Shown one piece after another: positions 22,943 through 31,102 of a stretch of DNA of 47,022 nt. The DNA is from an uncultured Oscillospiraceae bacterium. Its GTDB lineage: Bacteria > Bacillota > Clostridia > Oscillospirales > Oscillospiraceae. Numbering within the stretch: position 1 is the stretch's first letter; every line of letters begins with the position of its first letter. The stretch lies in contig CAKSWA010000013.1 in assembly GCA_934511165.1 (NCBI GenBank), positions 1 through 47,022 of the forward strand, read 5' to 3'. The position numbers and the translations under genes were made by a program. The notes beneath the pieces were generated by a model. That model saw only the letters and a list, made by a program, of their open reading frames with translations. It did no database searches and was not told where the DNA came from.

Positions 22943-24648
22943 TCCTCGTTCTCCTCCACTTCGTAGGGGATGGTAAGCGTCACGGCAGTGCCCTGCCCCT
23001 CCGTGCTCTCGATCTGCACGCCATAGGGCGCGCCGTAGGTCAGGCGGATGACCTTCTGGATGTTATAAAGCCCCACGTGGGCGGTGTACTCGTTCGTAAG
23101 ATCGCGCTTGAAGCTCTCACGCAGCTCCGCAAGGCGTTCCGCGGGGATACCCGCTCCATCATCCGTGACGGTGAAGCGCAGCGTATCGCCCCGGTGCTCC
23201 GCCTGCACACGGATGTGCAACGTCTGTCCGGCGCGGTAGCCGTGGGTAATGCTGTTTTCAATGACCGGCTGCAAAAGGAGCTTCGGAACGCGGCATTCGA
23301 GCAGTTCTTCCGGGATAGCAAACTCATAGAGCAGGCAGTTATTATACCGCGCCTTTTGGAGCAGCAAATAGTCGTTTACGTACTCCACATCCGTTTCGAG
23401 CGACACCTTCGTATGGCCGTAATTGACGCTGTAGCGCATAAGCGAGGCGAACGAAAGCAGCATTTCCGATGCCGTTTCCGGGTCCTCGCTGATCTGGTAG
23501 CGCACGGTCTCCATGACATTGTAGACAAAATGCGGGTTGAACTGCTCTTCGAGATGCTTGATCTCCATCTGACGCCGCCGGTCAAGGAGTTCGTCGTTAT
23601 GGGCGATGAGCTCCCGGAAGCGGGTGTAGAGCGCCTGCGACTCCTCGGAGCATTGCTTTGGCAGCGCCTCCGCGCCGCCGTTTTTGGAAAGATTCTCCAC
23701 AGCGGCGGTCAGCTCGCCGAGCTCCATGGCGTTCTGGCGCGTGAACGCCTTCGTCATGGCGACGACGACGCCGGAGAGCAGCAGAAGAAGGACGATAAAA
23801 AGGCCGCCGCTGTAGAGCAGCATCCGAAGCTGCACATCCAGGGACGTGAGCGTATAGAGCCGCAGCGCCTGCGGCCCGACCGTGCCGCAGACGGCATAGT
23901 ACCGGCTCTCATCCAGCGAGAGGATGCCGTCGCTTTCAAGCGAGAGAGAAAACTTGTTGCTCGGCTGCTTATCCTGCGGGTCCTCTCGGGGGTCGAGCGT
24001 CGTATAAATGAGATTATCGTACCGGTCGGTCAGCAGCACTTCGGAATCGGTATCGCGCACGGCGTCCCGGAAGCCCTCCTGCCGGAGATTCAGCAGCAGA
24101 TAGCCCGCCGCAGCCCCGCTCTCATCCGGCACGGCGCGGCAGACCGTATAGGTACACGCCTGCTCGCTGCTCACCGGCGCGGTGCAGACATAGCGGAGCG
24201 TTGCCGACGGCTCCTGCTGCATGCGCGTCGCAGCGCCCGCAGCGAACGCGGACGAGGCAAAGATCGATTGGTTGTGCGCGCTGAAGTTGGAGCTCAGCAC
24301 CTGCATATCCGCACCGAGCAGCACAAAATACGCCCGCAGCTCCTGTTGGTTGGTAAAGTCATAGAGCAGGCGGTTGGCCTCCAGGCACTCGCTCCGCTCG
24401 CCGCTTCCGACGGCGCGGCGCAGCGCGTCCGCTCCGGTCAACTCCTCTGCCCCGCGGTCATACGCCGCGAGCTGCTGCGTGAGCGCCGTTTCGAGCTCCT
24501 GATTGTCCCTCCGGCAGCCGCGCACGACAACGGCAAAGAAGTTCAGCGCAAAGCCGCCCAGATACAAAAGCAGGATCAACGCCAGAATGGCCGCCACGTA
24601 ACCGATGAACGAGCGGCGCAGCTGATTTTGAAACGGTTCGCGATGCAT
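22936..24648 (-). CDS. YesM-type sensor histidine kinase
   Basis: This 570-residue membrane sensor has an N-terminal helix (about 17-40), an extracellular sensor region to about 270, a second helix (LYSGGLFIVLLLLLSGVVVA), then the His_kinase family core with phospho-acceptor motif QFNPHFVYN (near 373). The ATPase domain shows LLLQPVIENSITHG and DDGAGIP. The start at 24648 follows GAGAGGGAC at 6 bp; an alternative ATG at 24675 is possible. It pairs with the overlapping response regulator. The ligand is unknown, but the neighbouring FbpABC-like importer suggests the imported solute. Confidence 0.9.
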   Translation of the reverse strand: MHREPFQNQLRRSFIGYVAAILALILLLYLGGFALNFFAVVVRGCRRDNQELETALTQQLAAYDRGAEELTGADALRRAVGSGERSECLEANRLLYDFTNQQELRAYFVLLGADMQVLSSNFSAHNQSIFASSAFAAGAATRMQQEPSATLRYVCTAPVSSEQACTYTVCRAVPDESGAAAGYLLLNLRQEGFRDAVRDTDSEVLLTDRYDNLIYTTLDPREDPQDKQPSNKFSLSLESDGILSLDESRYYAVCGTVGPQALRLYTLTSLDVQLRMLLYSGGLFIVLLLLLSGVVVAMTKAFTRQNAMELGELTAAVENLSKNGGAEALPKQCSEESQALYTRFRELIAHNDELLDRRRQMEIKHLEEQFNPHFVYNVMETVRYQISEDPETASEMLLSFASLMRYSVNYGHTKVSLETDVEYVNDYLLLQKARYNNCLLYEFAIPEELLECRVPKLLLQPVIENSITHGYRAGQTLHIRVQAEHRGDTLRFTVTDDGAGIPAERLAELRESFKRDLTNEYTAHVGLYNIQKVIRLTYGAPYGVQIESTEGQGTAVTLTIPYEVEENEEC

Positions 24649-24711
24649 GGCCGTCCCTCTCTTTCCCGGCGTCATTTTACCATATTCTTCCCTTTCTGAA
24701 AAGGGCGAAAA

Positions 24712-24736
24712 GCGGTGCACCTGTTCGGCGCACCGC
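24712..24736 (-). terminator. Possible terminator of the ABC transporter operon
   Basis: A 7-bp stem GCGGTGC/GCACCGC with an 11-nt loop lies about 39 bp past the permease stop. On the minus strand it is followed by TTTTCGCCCTTTT, an interrupted U tract. It would separate the transporter transcript from the kinase gene. Confidence 0.45.
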
Positions 24737-24774
24737 ACAGCCCCGCAAGAACCTCTGCGGAGCATTTTTTCGCT

Positions 24775-26433
24775 TTACACGCTCAGATCCTTTTTGCCGC
24801 TGAGCTTGAAGAACAGGAGAAGCGACACGATCGAAGTGAGAGTCAGGATCGTGGAGTAGGCCGCCGCGTTGCCGAAGTTGCTGCGGATGACCTCGGAATA
24901 GATCGCCACGGTGAGCGTCATGGTCTTGCTGGTGTAGAGAATGACCGAAGAGCTCAGCTCGCTGATGAGCGTGATCCAGCTCATGATCGCACCGGAGAGA
25001 ACACCCGGCAGCATCATGGGGATGGTAACGCACAGAAACGTTTTGAGCTGCGATGCGCCGAGGCTGATGGACGCTTCCTCCACGCTGGGGCTGATCTGCC
25101 CGATGATGGCGGTGCTCGATCGGATCGTATACGGCATGCGCCGGATGGAGAGCGAAATGACGATGATGAGTACCGTGCCGCCGAGCATAAACGGAGGGCC
25201 GTTGAAGGCGTACAGGAACGAAATGCCGAGCACCGAGCCGGGAATGATGTACGGGAACATGGTGAGCACATCGAGCACCGACGTGAGCGCATTGCGCTTG
25301 CGGACGCTCAGGTACGAGATCAATATACCGCACACCACCACGATCACAATCGCGATCAGGCCGAAGAGATAGCTGTTCGTAATGGCGCTGGTGTTGCTCT
25401 TGGCAAAGATGTTGCGGTAGTTATCGAGCGTGAACTCACCGGTGAAGAGCGAGCCGTTGATCGTGCCGATGAAGGAAGTGACGAGCACCGTGATCTGCGG
25501 CAGCGCCGCAATGAGCGCCACGAGATACACCACGATGTGGGCGACAACGCCGCGCCAGCCCTTCGGGTCTTCGGCCTCCATGGGCTTGAGCGCCGACATG
25601 GAGTAGGTAAACCGGCGGCCGAGCGCCTTTTGCAGGAAGAAGAACATCAGCGCGATGACGATGACGATGAGGCACATCGTGGCGGCAAAGCCGTCGTTCG
25701 TGCCGACCTCGCCCATAAACTGCGTATACAGCATGACCGGGAAGGTCTTATATCCTTCGCCGATGATCATGGGCGTGCCGAAATCGGCGAATACGCGCAT
25801 GAACACAAGCAGCGCACCCGCGAGCAGCGACGGCATCACCAGCGGGAAGATAATCTTCGTGACGCGCTGGAAGGCGTTGCAGCCAAGGCTCTCCGCAGCT
25901 TCGTTCAGGGAGTTGTCCAGATTCTTCATCGCGCCGGAAACGTACATGTAAATGAGCGGGAATGACTGGAGCGAGAACACGAGCACGATGCCGGCAAAGC
26001 CGTAAATGCCCGGCAGCTTCACGCCGAAAAGGGCGTTCACGATGCGGGTAAGGAAGCCGTTTCGTCCCAGAAGCTGGATCCACGAATACGCACCGATGAA
26101 CGGGGGCGAGAGATACGAGATGACGATGAGAATGTTGATGAGGCCCGCGCCTCGGATCTTGACGCTGCGCAGCAGATACGCCATCGGCACACCGATGAGC
26201 GACGCCACCGCCGTGGAAACGACCGTGACCTTAAAGCTGTTGACAAGCGCGCCCCAGTAATACTTCTTCGTGAAGAACTTCGCAAAGTAGCTCAGATCGA
26301 TCTTTCCGCCGGTAAAGAGGCTCTTGATGAGCAGCATGCCGATAGGATAGATGACGAACAGCAAAAAGAGTGCGAGCAAAACGAGTGTCAGCGCCGTCCA
26401 GCCGTTGAAGCGCTTTTCTCCGGCGTATCTCAT
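24775..26433 (-). CDS. FbpB-type ABC transporter permease (fused two-domain)
   Basis: This 552-residue membrane protein contains two binding-protein-dependent permease domains in one chain, about 12 helices. The first half carries the EAA loop NEAAESLGCNAFQRVTKIIF, the second EEASISLGASQLKTFLCV; both contact the ATPase. This fused arrangement is typical of Fe(III)/organophosphonate-type importers (FbpB, AfuB, PhnV relatives). The start at 26433 (MRYAGEKRF) follows GGGAGGAGC and overlaps the ATPase stop by 4 bp; the in-frame ATG at 26544 is within the ATPase gene and rejected. Confidence 0.9.
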   Translation of the reverse strand: MRYAGEKRFNGWTALTLVLLALFLLFVIYPIGMLLIKSLFTGGKIDLSYFAKFFTKKYYWGALVNSFKVTVVSTAVASLIGVPMAYLLRSVKIRGAGLINILIVISYLSPPFIGAYSWIQLLGRNGFLTRIVNALFGVKLPGIYGFAGIVLVFSLQSFPLIYMYVSGAMKNLDNSLNEAAESLGCNAFQRVTKIIFPLVMPSLLAGALLVFMRVFADFGTPMIIGEGYKTFPVMLYTQFMGEVGTNDGFAATMCLIVIVIALMFFFLQKALGRRFTYSMSALKPMEAEDPKGWRGVVAHIVVYLVALIAALPQITVLVTSFIGTINGSLFTGEFTLDNYRNIFAKSNTSAITNSYLFGLIAIVIVVVCGILISYLSVRKRNALTSVLDVLTMFPYIIPGSVLGISFLYAFNGPPFMLGGTVLIIVISLSIRRMPYTIRSSTAIIGQISPSVEEASISLGASQLKTFLCVTIPMMLPGVLSGAIMSWITLISELSSSVILYTSKTMTLTVAIYSEVIRSNFGNAAAYSTILTLTSIVSLLLFFKLSGKKDLSV

Positions 26434-27539
26434 AAAAGCTCCTCCCGAATGACGAGAGAGCGCTTTCCGTCGGCAGTGAACACGTTGATGCGGCGGGGCT
26501 TCACGCGAAGACGCACTTCCGCGCCGTCGGGGATGACGGCCCATTCCTCATCGCTGTCGCGGACGGCTTCGATCTCCTGCCCGGAAGGAAGCGTCAGGAA
26601 ATAGTGCGTGGTGGTGCCGAGAAATACGCTGCTGCGCACCACGGCGGGGATGCCCTCGCCCTCGCCGGTCGAGAGCAGAAACTCCTCCGGCCGGACCGCC
26701 GCGAGAACTTCCCTGCCGTCGGTCGCCTCGGCACTGAGATTTGTCATCGCCGCGCGGTAATCGCTCCCGGCAAAGCAGAGCTCCGCGCCGTTTTCACCGC
26801 GGGAGATCGTCGCGTTCAGGAAGTTCGACAGGCCGATGAAGTTCGAGACGAACCGGTTCGCCGGGCGCTGGTAGACGCGCTGCGGCGTATCGATCTGCTG
26901 GATGACGCCGCCGTCCATCACGGCGATCCGGTCGGAGACCGCAAGAGCCTCCTCCTGATCGTGCGTGACGTACACGGTCGTAATGCCGAACTGCTGCTGG
27001 ATGCGCTTGATGGCGTTGCGCATTTCCACGCGCAGCTTCGCGTCCAGGTTGGAAAGCGGCTCGTCCATCAGCAGAACCTCCGGCTCGATGACGATGGCGC
27101 GGGCGAGCGCTACGCGCTGCTGCTGGCCGCCGGAGAGGTTGGCCGGCATGCGATCCTTGAGATGGTCGATCTTGACGACCTTGAGAATGCTGTTGACCTT
27201 GCGCTCTATTTCATCCTTCGGCAGCTTGCGGTTGCGCAGACCGAAGGCCACGTTATCAAATACATTCATGTGCGGGAATACCGCATAGTTCTGGAACACC
27301 ATGCCGATGTTCCGCTTGTTGGTGGGGATATCGTTGATGACGCGGTCGTTGATCTTGAACGTACCGCCTTCGATGGAATTGAATCCGATGATCATGCGGA
27401 GAAGCGTCGTTTTGCCGCAGCCGGAGGGGCCCAGCAGCGTGAAAAACTCGCCCGGCTTGACTTCGAGAGACAGGCCGTTGATGATCGTGTCGTTGCCGTA
27501 GCGCTTGACGGCGTTTTCAATGGTAATGGTGGCTCCCAT
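26430..27539 (-). CDS. FbpC-type ABC transporter ATP-binding protein
   Basis: This 369-residue ATPase energises the neighbouring importer. Walker A is GPSGCGKT (37-44), the signature LSGGQQQR (135-142), Walker B VLLMDEP (155-161) followed by the D-loop SNLDAKLR, and the H-loop His lies in YVTHDQEEAL. The C-terminal third (from about 235) is a TOBE-type regulatory domain. Sequence places it in the CUT2/Fe/spermidine/phosphonate-type ATPase group; the exact substrate is not determined. It sits between the binding-protein gene and the permease. Confidence 0.93.
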   Translation of the reverse strand: MGATITIENAVKRYGNDTIINGLSLEVKPGEFFTLLGPSGCGKTTLLRMIIGFNSIEGGTFKINDRVINDIPTNKRNIGMVFQNYAVFPHMNVFDNVAFGLRNRKLPKDEIERKVNSILKVVKIDHLKDRMPANLSGGQQQRVALARAIVIEPEVLLMDEPLSNLDAKLRVEMRNAIKRIQQQFGITTVYVTHDQEEALAVSDRIAVMDGGVIQQIDTPQRVYQRPANRFVSNFIGLSNFLNATISRGENGAELCFAGSDYRAAMTNLSAEATDGREVLAAVRPEEFLLSTGEGEGIPAVVRSSVFLGTTTHYFLTLPSGQEIEAVRDSDEEWAVIPDGAEVRLRVKPRRINVFTADGKRSLVIREELL

Positions 27540-27578
27540 CGTTTCAGTTCCCTTTCTCTGCGAGATTCTTTGTAGAAT

Positions 27579-27613
27579 GTGCGGGTCTGCGGCGCACGGC
27601 CGCAGACCCGCAC
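27579..27613 (-). promoter_or_regulatory. Strong hairpin between binding-protein and ATPase genes
   Basis: A perfect 14-bp GC-rich stem (GTGCGGGTCTGCGG / CCGCAGACCCGCAC) with a 7-nt loop lies 19 bp past the binding-protein stop and has no T tract. Such intercistronic hairpins are known to protect the 3' end of the binding-protein message or to attenuate read-through, giving more binding protein than permease. Confidence 0.6.
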
Positions 27614-27632
27614 GGGATGCTTTCCTTGCGAA

Positions 27633-28697
27633 TTAAGCCACGTTTTCGAGGCACTCGCTGTATTTTTCGGTGATGGCAGACTTGTTGGCGGCGACCCACA
27701 CGCCGTCATAGGACTCCAGACGGGTGATCTCGCTCCACGGCGTAAGGCTGTCGTTGAGCTGGACGTTCTGGCGGAGCGGACGGACCGTGAGGTTCTGTCC
27801 GACATAGTTCTGGCAGGTCTCGCTGAGCATATAGTCCACAAACTTCTTGGCGTTCTCCATGTGCGGAGCGCCCTTGATGATGGACACGCACTGACCGGAC
27901 ATCAGAGCGCCCTCTTCCGGGAACACGACCTTAACGGCAACGCCGTCACGGACATACGCCGCAGCGGGATCTTCCCAGGTCAGGCCGACGATGTACTCGC
28001 CCTCGGCAACGCCCTTGTAGACCTGCGAGGAGCTGGTGAGAGCAACGCCGTCAAGGTTTTCGACGAGTCCAGCAGCCCACTCCCAGGCGGCGTCGGACAT
28101 CGGGTCGCCGTTGCCCATGTCATAGAGACCGGCAATCAGGCACTGGAACGCGGAGCTGGAGTTCACGGGGTCGCCGCCGGCGATCTTGCCCTTGAGGGCG
28201 GGATTGAGCAGGTCGGCAAAGCCGTTGATCTCGATATCACCGGCGAGATCGGTGTTCACGATGAAAACGGTGGGGTCGCAGAAAGCGGGAGAGGAATAAC
28301 CGGTGGTGTTCTTGTAGCCTTCCATCATGTTGGCGTCTTCGGGGGAGACATACTCTTCAAAGCAGTCGGTGTAATCCTTGAGCATCGCTTCGTCCGCCGC
28401 CCAGCAGATATCGCCCTGGGGATTGGCAGCTTCGGAACGCACGCGCTTGAGGACTTCGCCGGTGCCGCCGGTGACGACTTCCACATGGATGCCGGTGTCG
28501 GCCTCGAAGTTCTCGATGACGGCGTTGTTCAGGCTCTCGCTTCTTGCGGTATAGACGATCAGGGTCTGCTCGCCTTCGGCGGCGGGAGCGGTGGTGGTGT
28601 TGCCGCTCTCAGCAGGGGCGTTCGTCTGGCCGCAAGCCGCAAGCGCGAGCACCAGCGTAAGCGCCAGCACCAGAGCCATGAGCTTCTTCATTTTCAT
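27633..28697 (-). CDS. FbpA-type extracellular solute-binding lipoprotein
   Basis: This 354-residue binding lipoprotein delivers solute to the downstream permease. The signal peptide ends in ALAAC (C22 lipidated), followed by an Ala/Thr-rich linker. The mature start QTLIVYTARSESLNNAVIEN and the segment GGTGEVLKRV are typical of the Fe(III)/2-aminoethylphosphonate/organophosphate family-1 binding proteins. I cannot see the paired tyrosines that would prove iron binding, so the solute stays open. Three ATG codons compete; 28697 is chosen because AGGAGG lies 8 bp upstream of it and only 2 bp upstream of the first. Confidence 0.85.
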   Translation of the reverse strand: MKMKKLMALVLALTLVLALAACGQTNAPAESGNTTTAPAAEGEQTLIVYTARSESLNNAVIENFEADTGIHVEVVTGGTGEVLKRVRSEAANPQGDICWAADEAMLKDYTDCFEEYVSPEDANMMEGYKNTTGYSSPAFCDPTVFIVNTDLAGDIEINGFADLLNPALKGKIAGGDPVNSSSAFQCLIAGLYDMGNGDPMSDAAWEWAAGLVENLDGVALTSSSQVYKGVAEGEYIVGLTWEDPAAAYVRDGVAVKVVFPEEGALMSGQCVSIIKGAPHMENAKKFVDYMLSETCQNYVGQNLTVRPLRQNVQLNDSLTPWSEITRLESYDGVWVAANKSAITEKYSECLENVA

Positions 28698-28869
28698 CTT
28701 CATTTCCTCCTTTTGTTTTGAGCCGTTATGACTCATTGCATTTTCATTGTACTATATCATCGGAGGAAGTAAATCCCACAAAACGCAACCCTTTCAGGGA
28801 ATTTTTCAAACTAAATGCCGGTTTTATATAAAGGAAAACGTTTCAATTTATTCATTTTGCATAATACGC

Positions 28870-28916
28870 AAAAAATCTCCGGCGCGGGACTGTACTGCCC
28901 GTACCGGGGATTTTTC
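28870..28916 (-). terminator. Terminator of phoBR
   Basis: An imperfect long stem (AAAAATC-T-CCGG-C-GCGGG / CCCGT-A-CCGG-G-GATTTTT) begins a few bases after the phoR stop and runs into T6 on the minus strand. The rest of the 225-bp gap up to the binding-protein start is AT-rich and should hold that operon's promoter, but no hexamer pair is convincing. Confidence 0.65.
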
Positions 28917-28922
28917 CGGGGT

Positions 28923-30257
28923 TTATTGGCCGTCAAAGTGGACGGTGATCTTCGTTCCGGTGCCCGGCTCGCTCCAGAGTTCGAGCCGCGCTTTGTGCAT
29001 CGCCGCAGCGTGCTTTACGATGGAAAGACCGAGACCTGTGCCGCCAAGCTGCCGAGAGTGACTTTTATCCACGCGGTAAAACCGTTCGAACACGCGGTTC
29101 TGGTGCTCGTAGGGAATACCGATACCGGTATCCGCCACGGACAGCACCGTTTCCCCAACACGCTTTTCCGCCGTGACGGTCACGCTGCCGCCGGGGCGGT
29201 TATATTTCACGGCGTTATCGCAAAGGTTATACACAAGCTCCTGCAGCGCCGTGCGCACGCCCTGGACGACGGCTTCGCCGCCGCAGAGCGTGAGCGTCAC
29301 GTCCCGCCGCTCCGCTGCCGGGCGGAGCGTGGCGAGCGTTTCCTCCGCGAGCGCGTAGAGATCGACACCCGCCGTCTCCGGGGCGGCGGTCCCCTCTTCG
29401 AGCCGCGAAAGCTCAATGATATCATCCACGAGCGCCATGAGCCGCTGGGATTCCTTGTAAATATCCCCGGCGAACTCCCCCACGCGCTCCGGCGGCACCA
29501 TGCCGTTTGCCAGAAGCTCGGCAAAGCCGGAGATTGACGTGAGCGGCGTTTTGAGCTCGTGCGACACGTTCGCGGAAAACTCGCGCCGCAGCGCCTCGCG
29601 CTGCTCCCGCTCGGTCGTATCGAGCGCGATAACGACGGCGCCGGTGATCTGGTTTTCGGAGAATACGGGCGTGGCGATCACGTAGTAATACCGTTCGTGC
29701 ATTTCAAGCGTCAGCTCCGTGCGCCGCCCGGCGAGAGCGCGCTCGGCGGCGCGGACGATCTCCTCCGGGCAGCCGCCGCGGTTGAGGTTGTCCGCCTCGC
29801 CGTTTTCGGGCGCAGGCAGAAGATAGCTGGCCGATACGTTGCGGGAGAGCACATTCAGCCGCTTATCGAGCAGAAGGAAGCTCTCGCCCATGTTCTCCGT
29901 GATCGCGGCAAAGTCGCGCCGCGTCTGGCCGAGGGTTTCTTCCTGCTGGCGGATGACGCGGTTCTGCGCGCGGATGCGCGCGAGCAGCGGCACAAGCTCC
30001 TCATACTGTGCTTCCGTGCCGGGAGTCTCTGGGTCGATCTTCCGGATGGGATCGACAATGCTGTGCGAGAGCGCCCAGCCGCCCGCTGCACCGAGGCAAA
30101 GCGCAATCGGCAGCACCCACAAAAGGTGCGAGAGTGCCTGCGCGGTTTCCTCCGCTCCGGCGAGCTGCGGCTGCACAATGGCGAACGTTACGGCGGAGCC
30201 GAGCAGAATTGCCGCAAAGAGCAGAATGCCTGCGCGCAGAAAAAGCTTTCCCTTCAC
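28923..30257 (-). CDS. phoR: Phosphate-type sensor histidine kinase PhoR
   Basis: This 444-residue membrane kinase has two N-terminal helices (about 8-30 and 43-63) with almost no extracellular loop, as in PhoR proteins that sense the transporter/PhoU state rather than an external ligand. A PAS-like domain (about 115-215, ENMGESFLLLDKRLNVLSRN) precedes the HisKA box FSANVSHELKTPLTSI with H233. The ATPase domain has N box ELVYNLCDNAVKYN, G1 ADTGIGIP and G2 GGTGLGLSIV. Its start overlaps the response regulator by 4 bp. Neighbouring Na/Pi-PhoU gene and Pho-box-like repeats support the phosphate assignment. Confidence 0.88.
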   Translation of the reverse strand: MKGKLFLRAGILLFAAILLGSAVTFAIVQPQLAGAEETAQALSHLLWVLPIALCLGAAGGWALSHSIVDPIRKIDPETPGTEAQYEELVPLLARIRAQNRVIRQQEETLGQTRRDFAAITENMGESFLLLDKRLNVLSRNVSASYLLPAPENGEADNLNRGGCPEEIVRAAERALAGRRTELTLEMHERYYYVIATPVFSENQITGAVVIALDTTEREQREALRREFSANVSHELKTPLTSISGFAELLANGMVPPERVGEFAGDIYKESQRLMALVDDIIELSRLEEGTAAPETAGVDLYALAEETLATLRPAAERRDVTLTLCGGEAVVQGVRTALQELVYNLCDNAVKYNRPGGSVTVTAEKRVGETVLSVADTGIGIPYEHQNRVFERFYRVDKSHSRQLGGTGLGLSIVKHAAAMHKARLELWSEPGTGTKITVHFDGQ

Positions 30258-30937
30258 GGCTCGCTCCGCTTCTCCGGCGCGAACCGGTAGCCAACGCCGC
30301 GCACCGTTTCGATGTATGCCCCCGCCGTGCCGAGCTTGGCGCGCAGCGTGCGCACATGCACGTCTACGGTGCGGTTCTCCCCGTCAAAGCCGCTGCCCCA
30401 GACGCTGTCCATGATCCGGTCACGCGTGAGCGCCGCGCCGGAATGCTCCAGCAGCAGGCAGAGGAGCGAAAATTCCTTGTTCGTGAGCGGCACATCCTGC
30501 CCGGAGACGCGCACGATGTGCTTATCCCGGCAGACATACAGCCCGCCGACGGTATAGTCGGACGACGCCGACATGCCTGTGCGGCGCAGCAGCGCCCGCA
30601 CCCGTGCAAGCAGCTCCATCATGCCGAAGGGCTTGGAGATATAGTCGTCCGCTCCGGCATCCAGCCCGACCACGCGGTCATATTCGGCGTTTTTCGCTGT
30701 GAGCATCACGACCGGCAGTTCCCGCCAGAGCGCCGAGCCGCGCAGCTTTTTCAGCACCGAGAGGCCGTCCTCCTCCGGCAGCATGATATCAAGCAGCACC
30801 AGCTCCGGCGTCTGGCGCTTCATCGCCGCCCAGAACGCCGAGGGCCGGTCAAACCCCGCCGCCTCGTATCCGGCGTGCTGGAGCGTATAGGTAACGAGCT
30901 TTCGGATGCTCTCGTCGTCTTCGAGAAGGTAGATCAT
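30254..30937 (-). CDS. phoB: OmpR-family response regulator PhoB/PhoP
   Basis: This 227-residue regulator has a receiver domain with acidic pair LEDDE (5-9), phospho-acceptor D50 in LVLLDIMLPEEDG and K near 102 in YISKPFG. The C-terminal winged helix (about 130-225) shows DVPLTNKEFSLLCLLLEHSG and the recognition-helix region RTVDVHVRTLRAKL followed by TVRGVGYRF. It is co-transcribed with phoR and divergent from a Na/Pi transporter gene. Repeats at 31011-31053 in the shared region may be its own binding site. Confidence 0.9.
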   Translation of the reverse strand: MIYLLEDDESIRKLVTYTLQHAGYEAAGFDRPSAFWAAMKRQTPELVLLDIMLPEEDGLSVLKKLRGSALWRELPVVMLTAKNAEYDRVVGLDAGADDYISKPFGMMELLARVRALLRRTGMSASSDYTVGGLYVCRDKHIVRVSGQDVPLTNKEFSLLCLLLEHSGAALTRDRIMDSVWGSGFDGENRTVDVHVRTLRAKLGTAGAYIETVRGVGYRFAPEKRSEP

Positions 30938-30979
30938 GTCTTCCGCCTCCGTTTCCTTCGTACAATTTCCATTTTCTAT

Positions 30980-31008
30980 AGCATATCACGCGCAGCGCCG
31001 CTTGTAAA
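30980..31008 (-). promoter_or_regulatory. Promoter of phoBR
   Basis: On the minus strand TTTACA (31008-31003) and TATGCT (30985-30980) are 17 bp apart. The -35 ends 3 bp from the first Pho-box-like repeat, so a bound regulator would touch polymerase. Confidence 0.55.
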
Positions 31009-31010
31009 AT

Positions 31011-31053
31011 GGATTTAACGTGGATTTAACCTTGCCTTGCTTTTGGATTTAAC
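31011..31053 (+). promoter_or_regulatory. Candidate Pho box between phoB and the Na/Pi transporter
   Basis: GGATTTAAC occurs exactly at 31011, 31022 and 31045, giving offsets 0, 11 and 34, with a degenerate unit between the second and third. This is the same spacing as the TTTTAC repeats upstream of pstS. PhoP-type boxes are TT(A/T/C)ACA-like repeats with 11-bp period. A -10 candidate (GATAAT 31078-31083 or TATAAA 31083-31088) lies about 25 bp downstream, consistent with an activator replacing the -35. Confidence 0.6.
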
Positions 31054-31102
31054 CTGCATGCGGTACACTAAGAAACGGATAATATAAAATGCAAAGGAAT
31101 CA

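Noticed and set aside
27633..28697. Firm naming of the ABC importer as an iron transporter
   Set aside because: The fold fits FbpABC, but the paired tyrosines typical of iron binding are not identifiable, so organophosphate or phosphonate remain possible.
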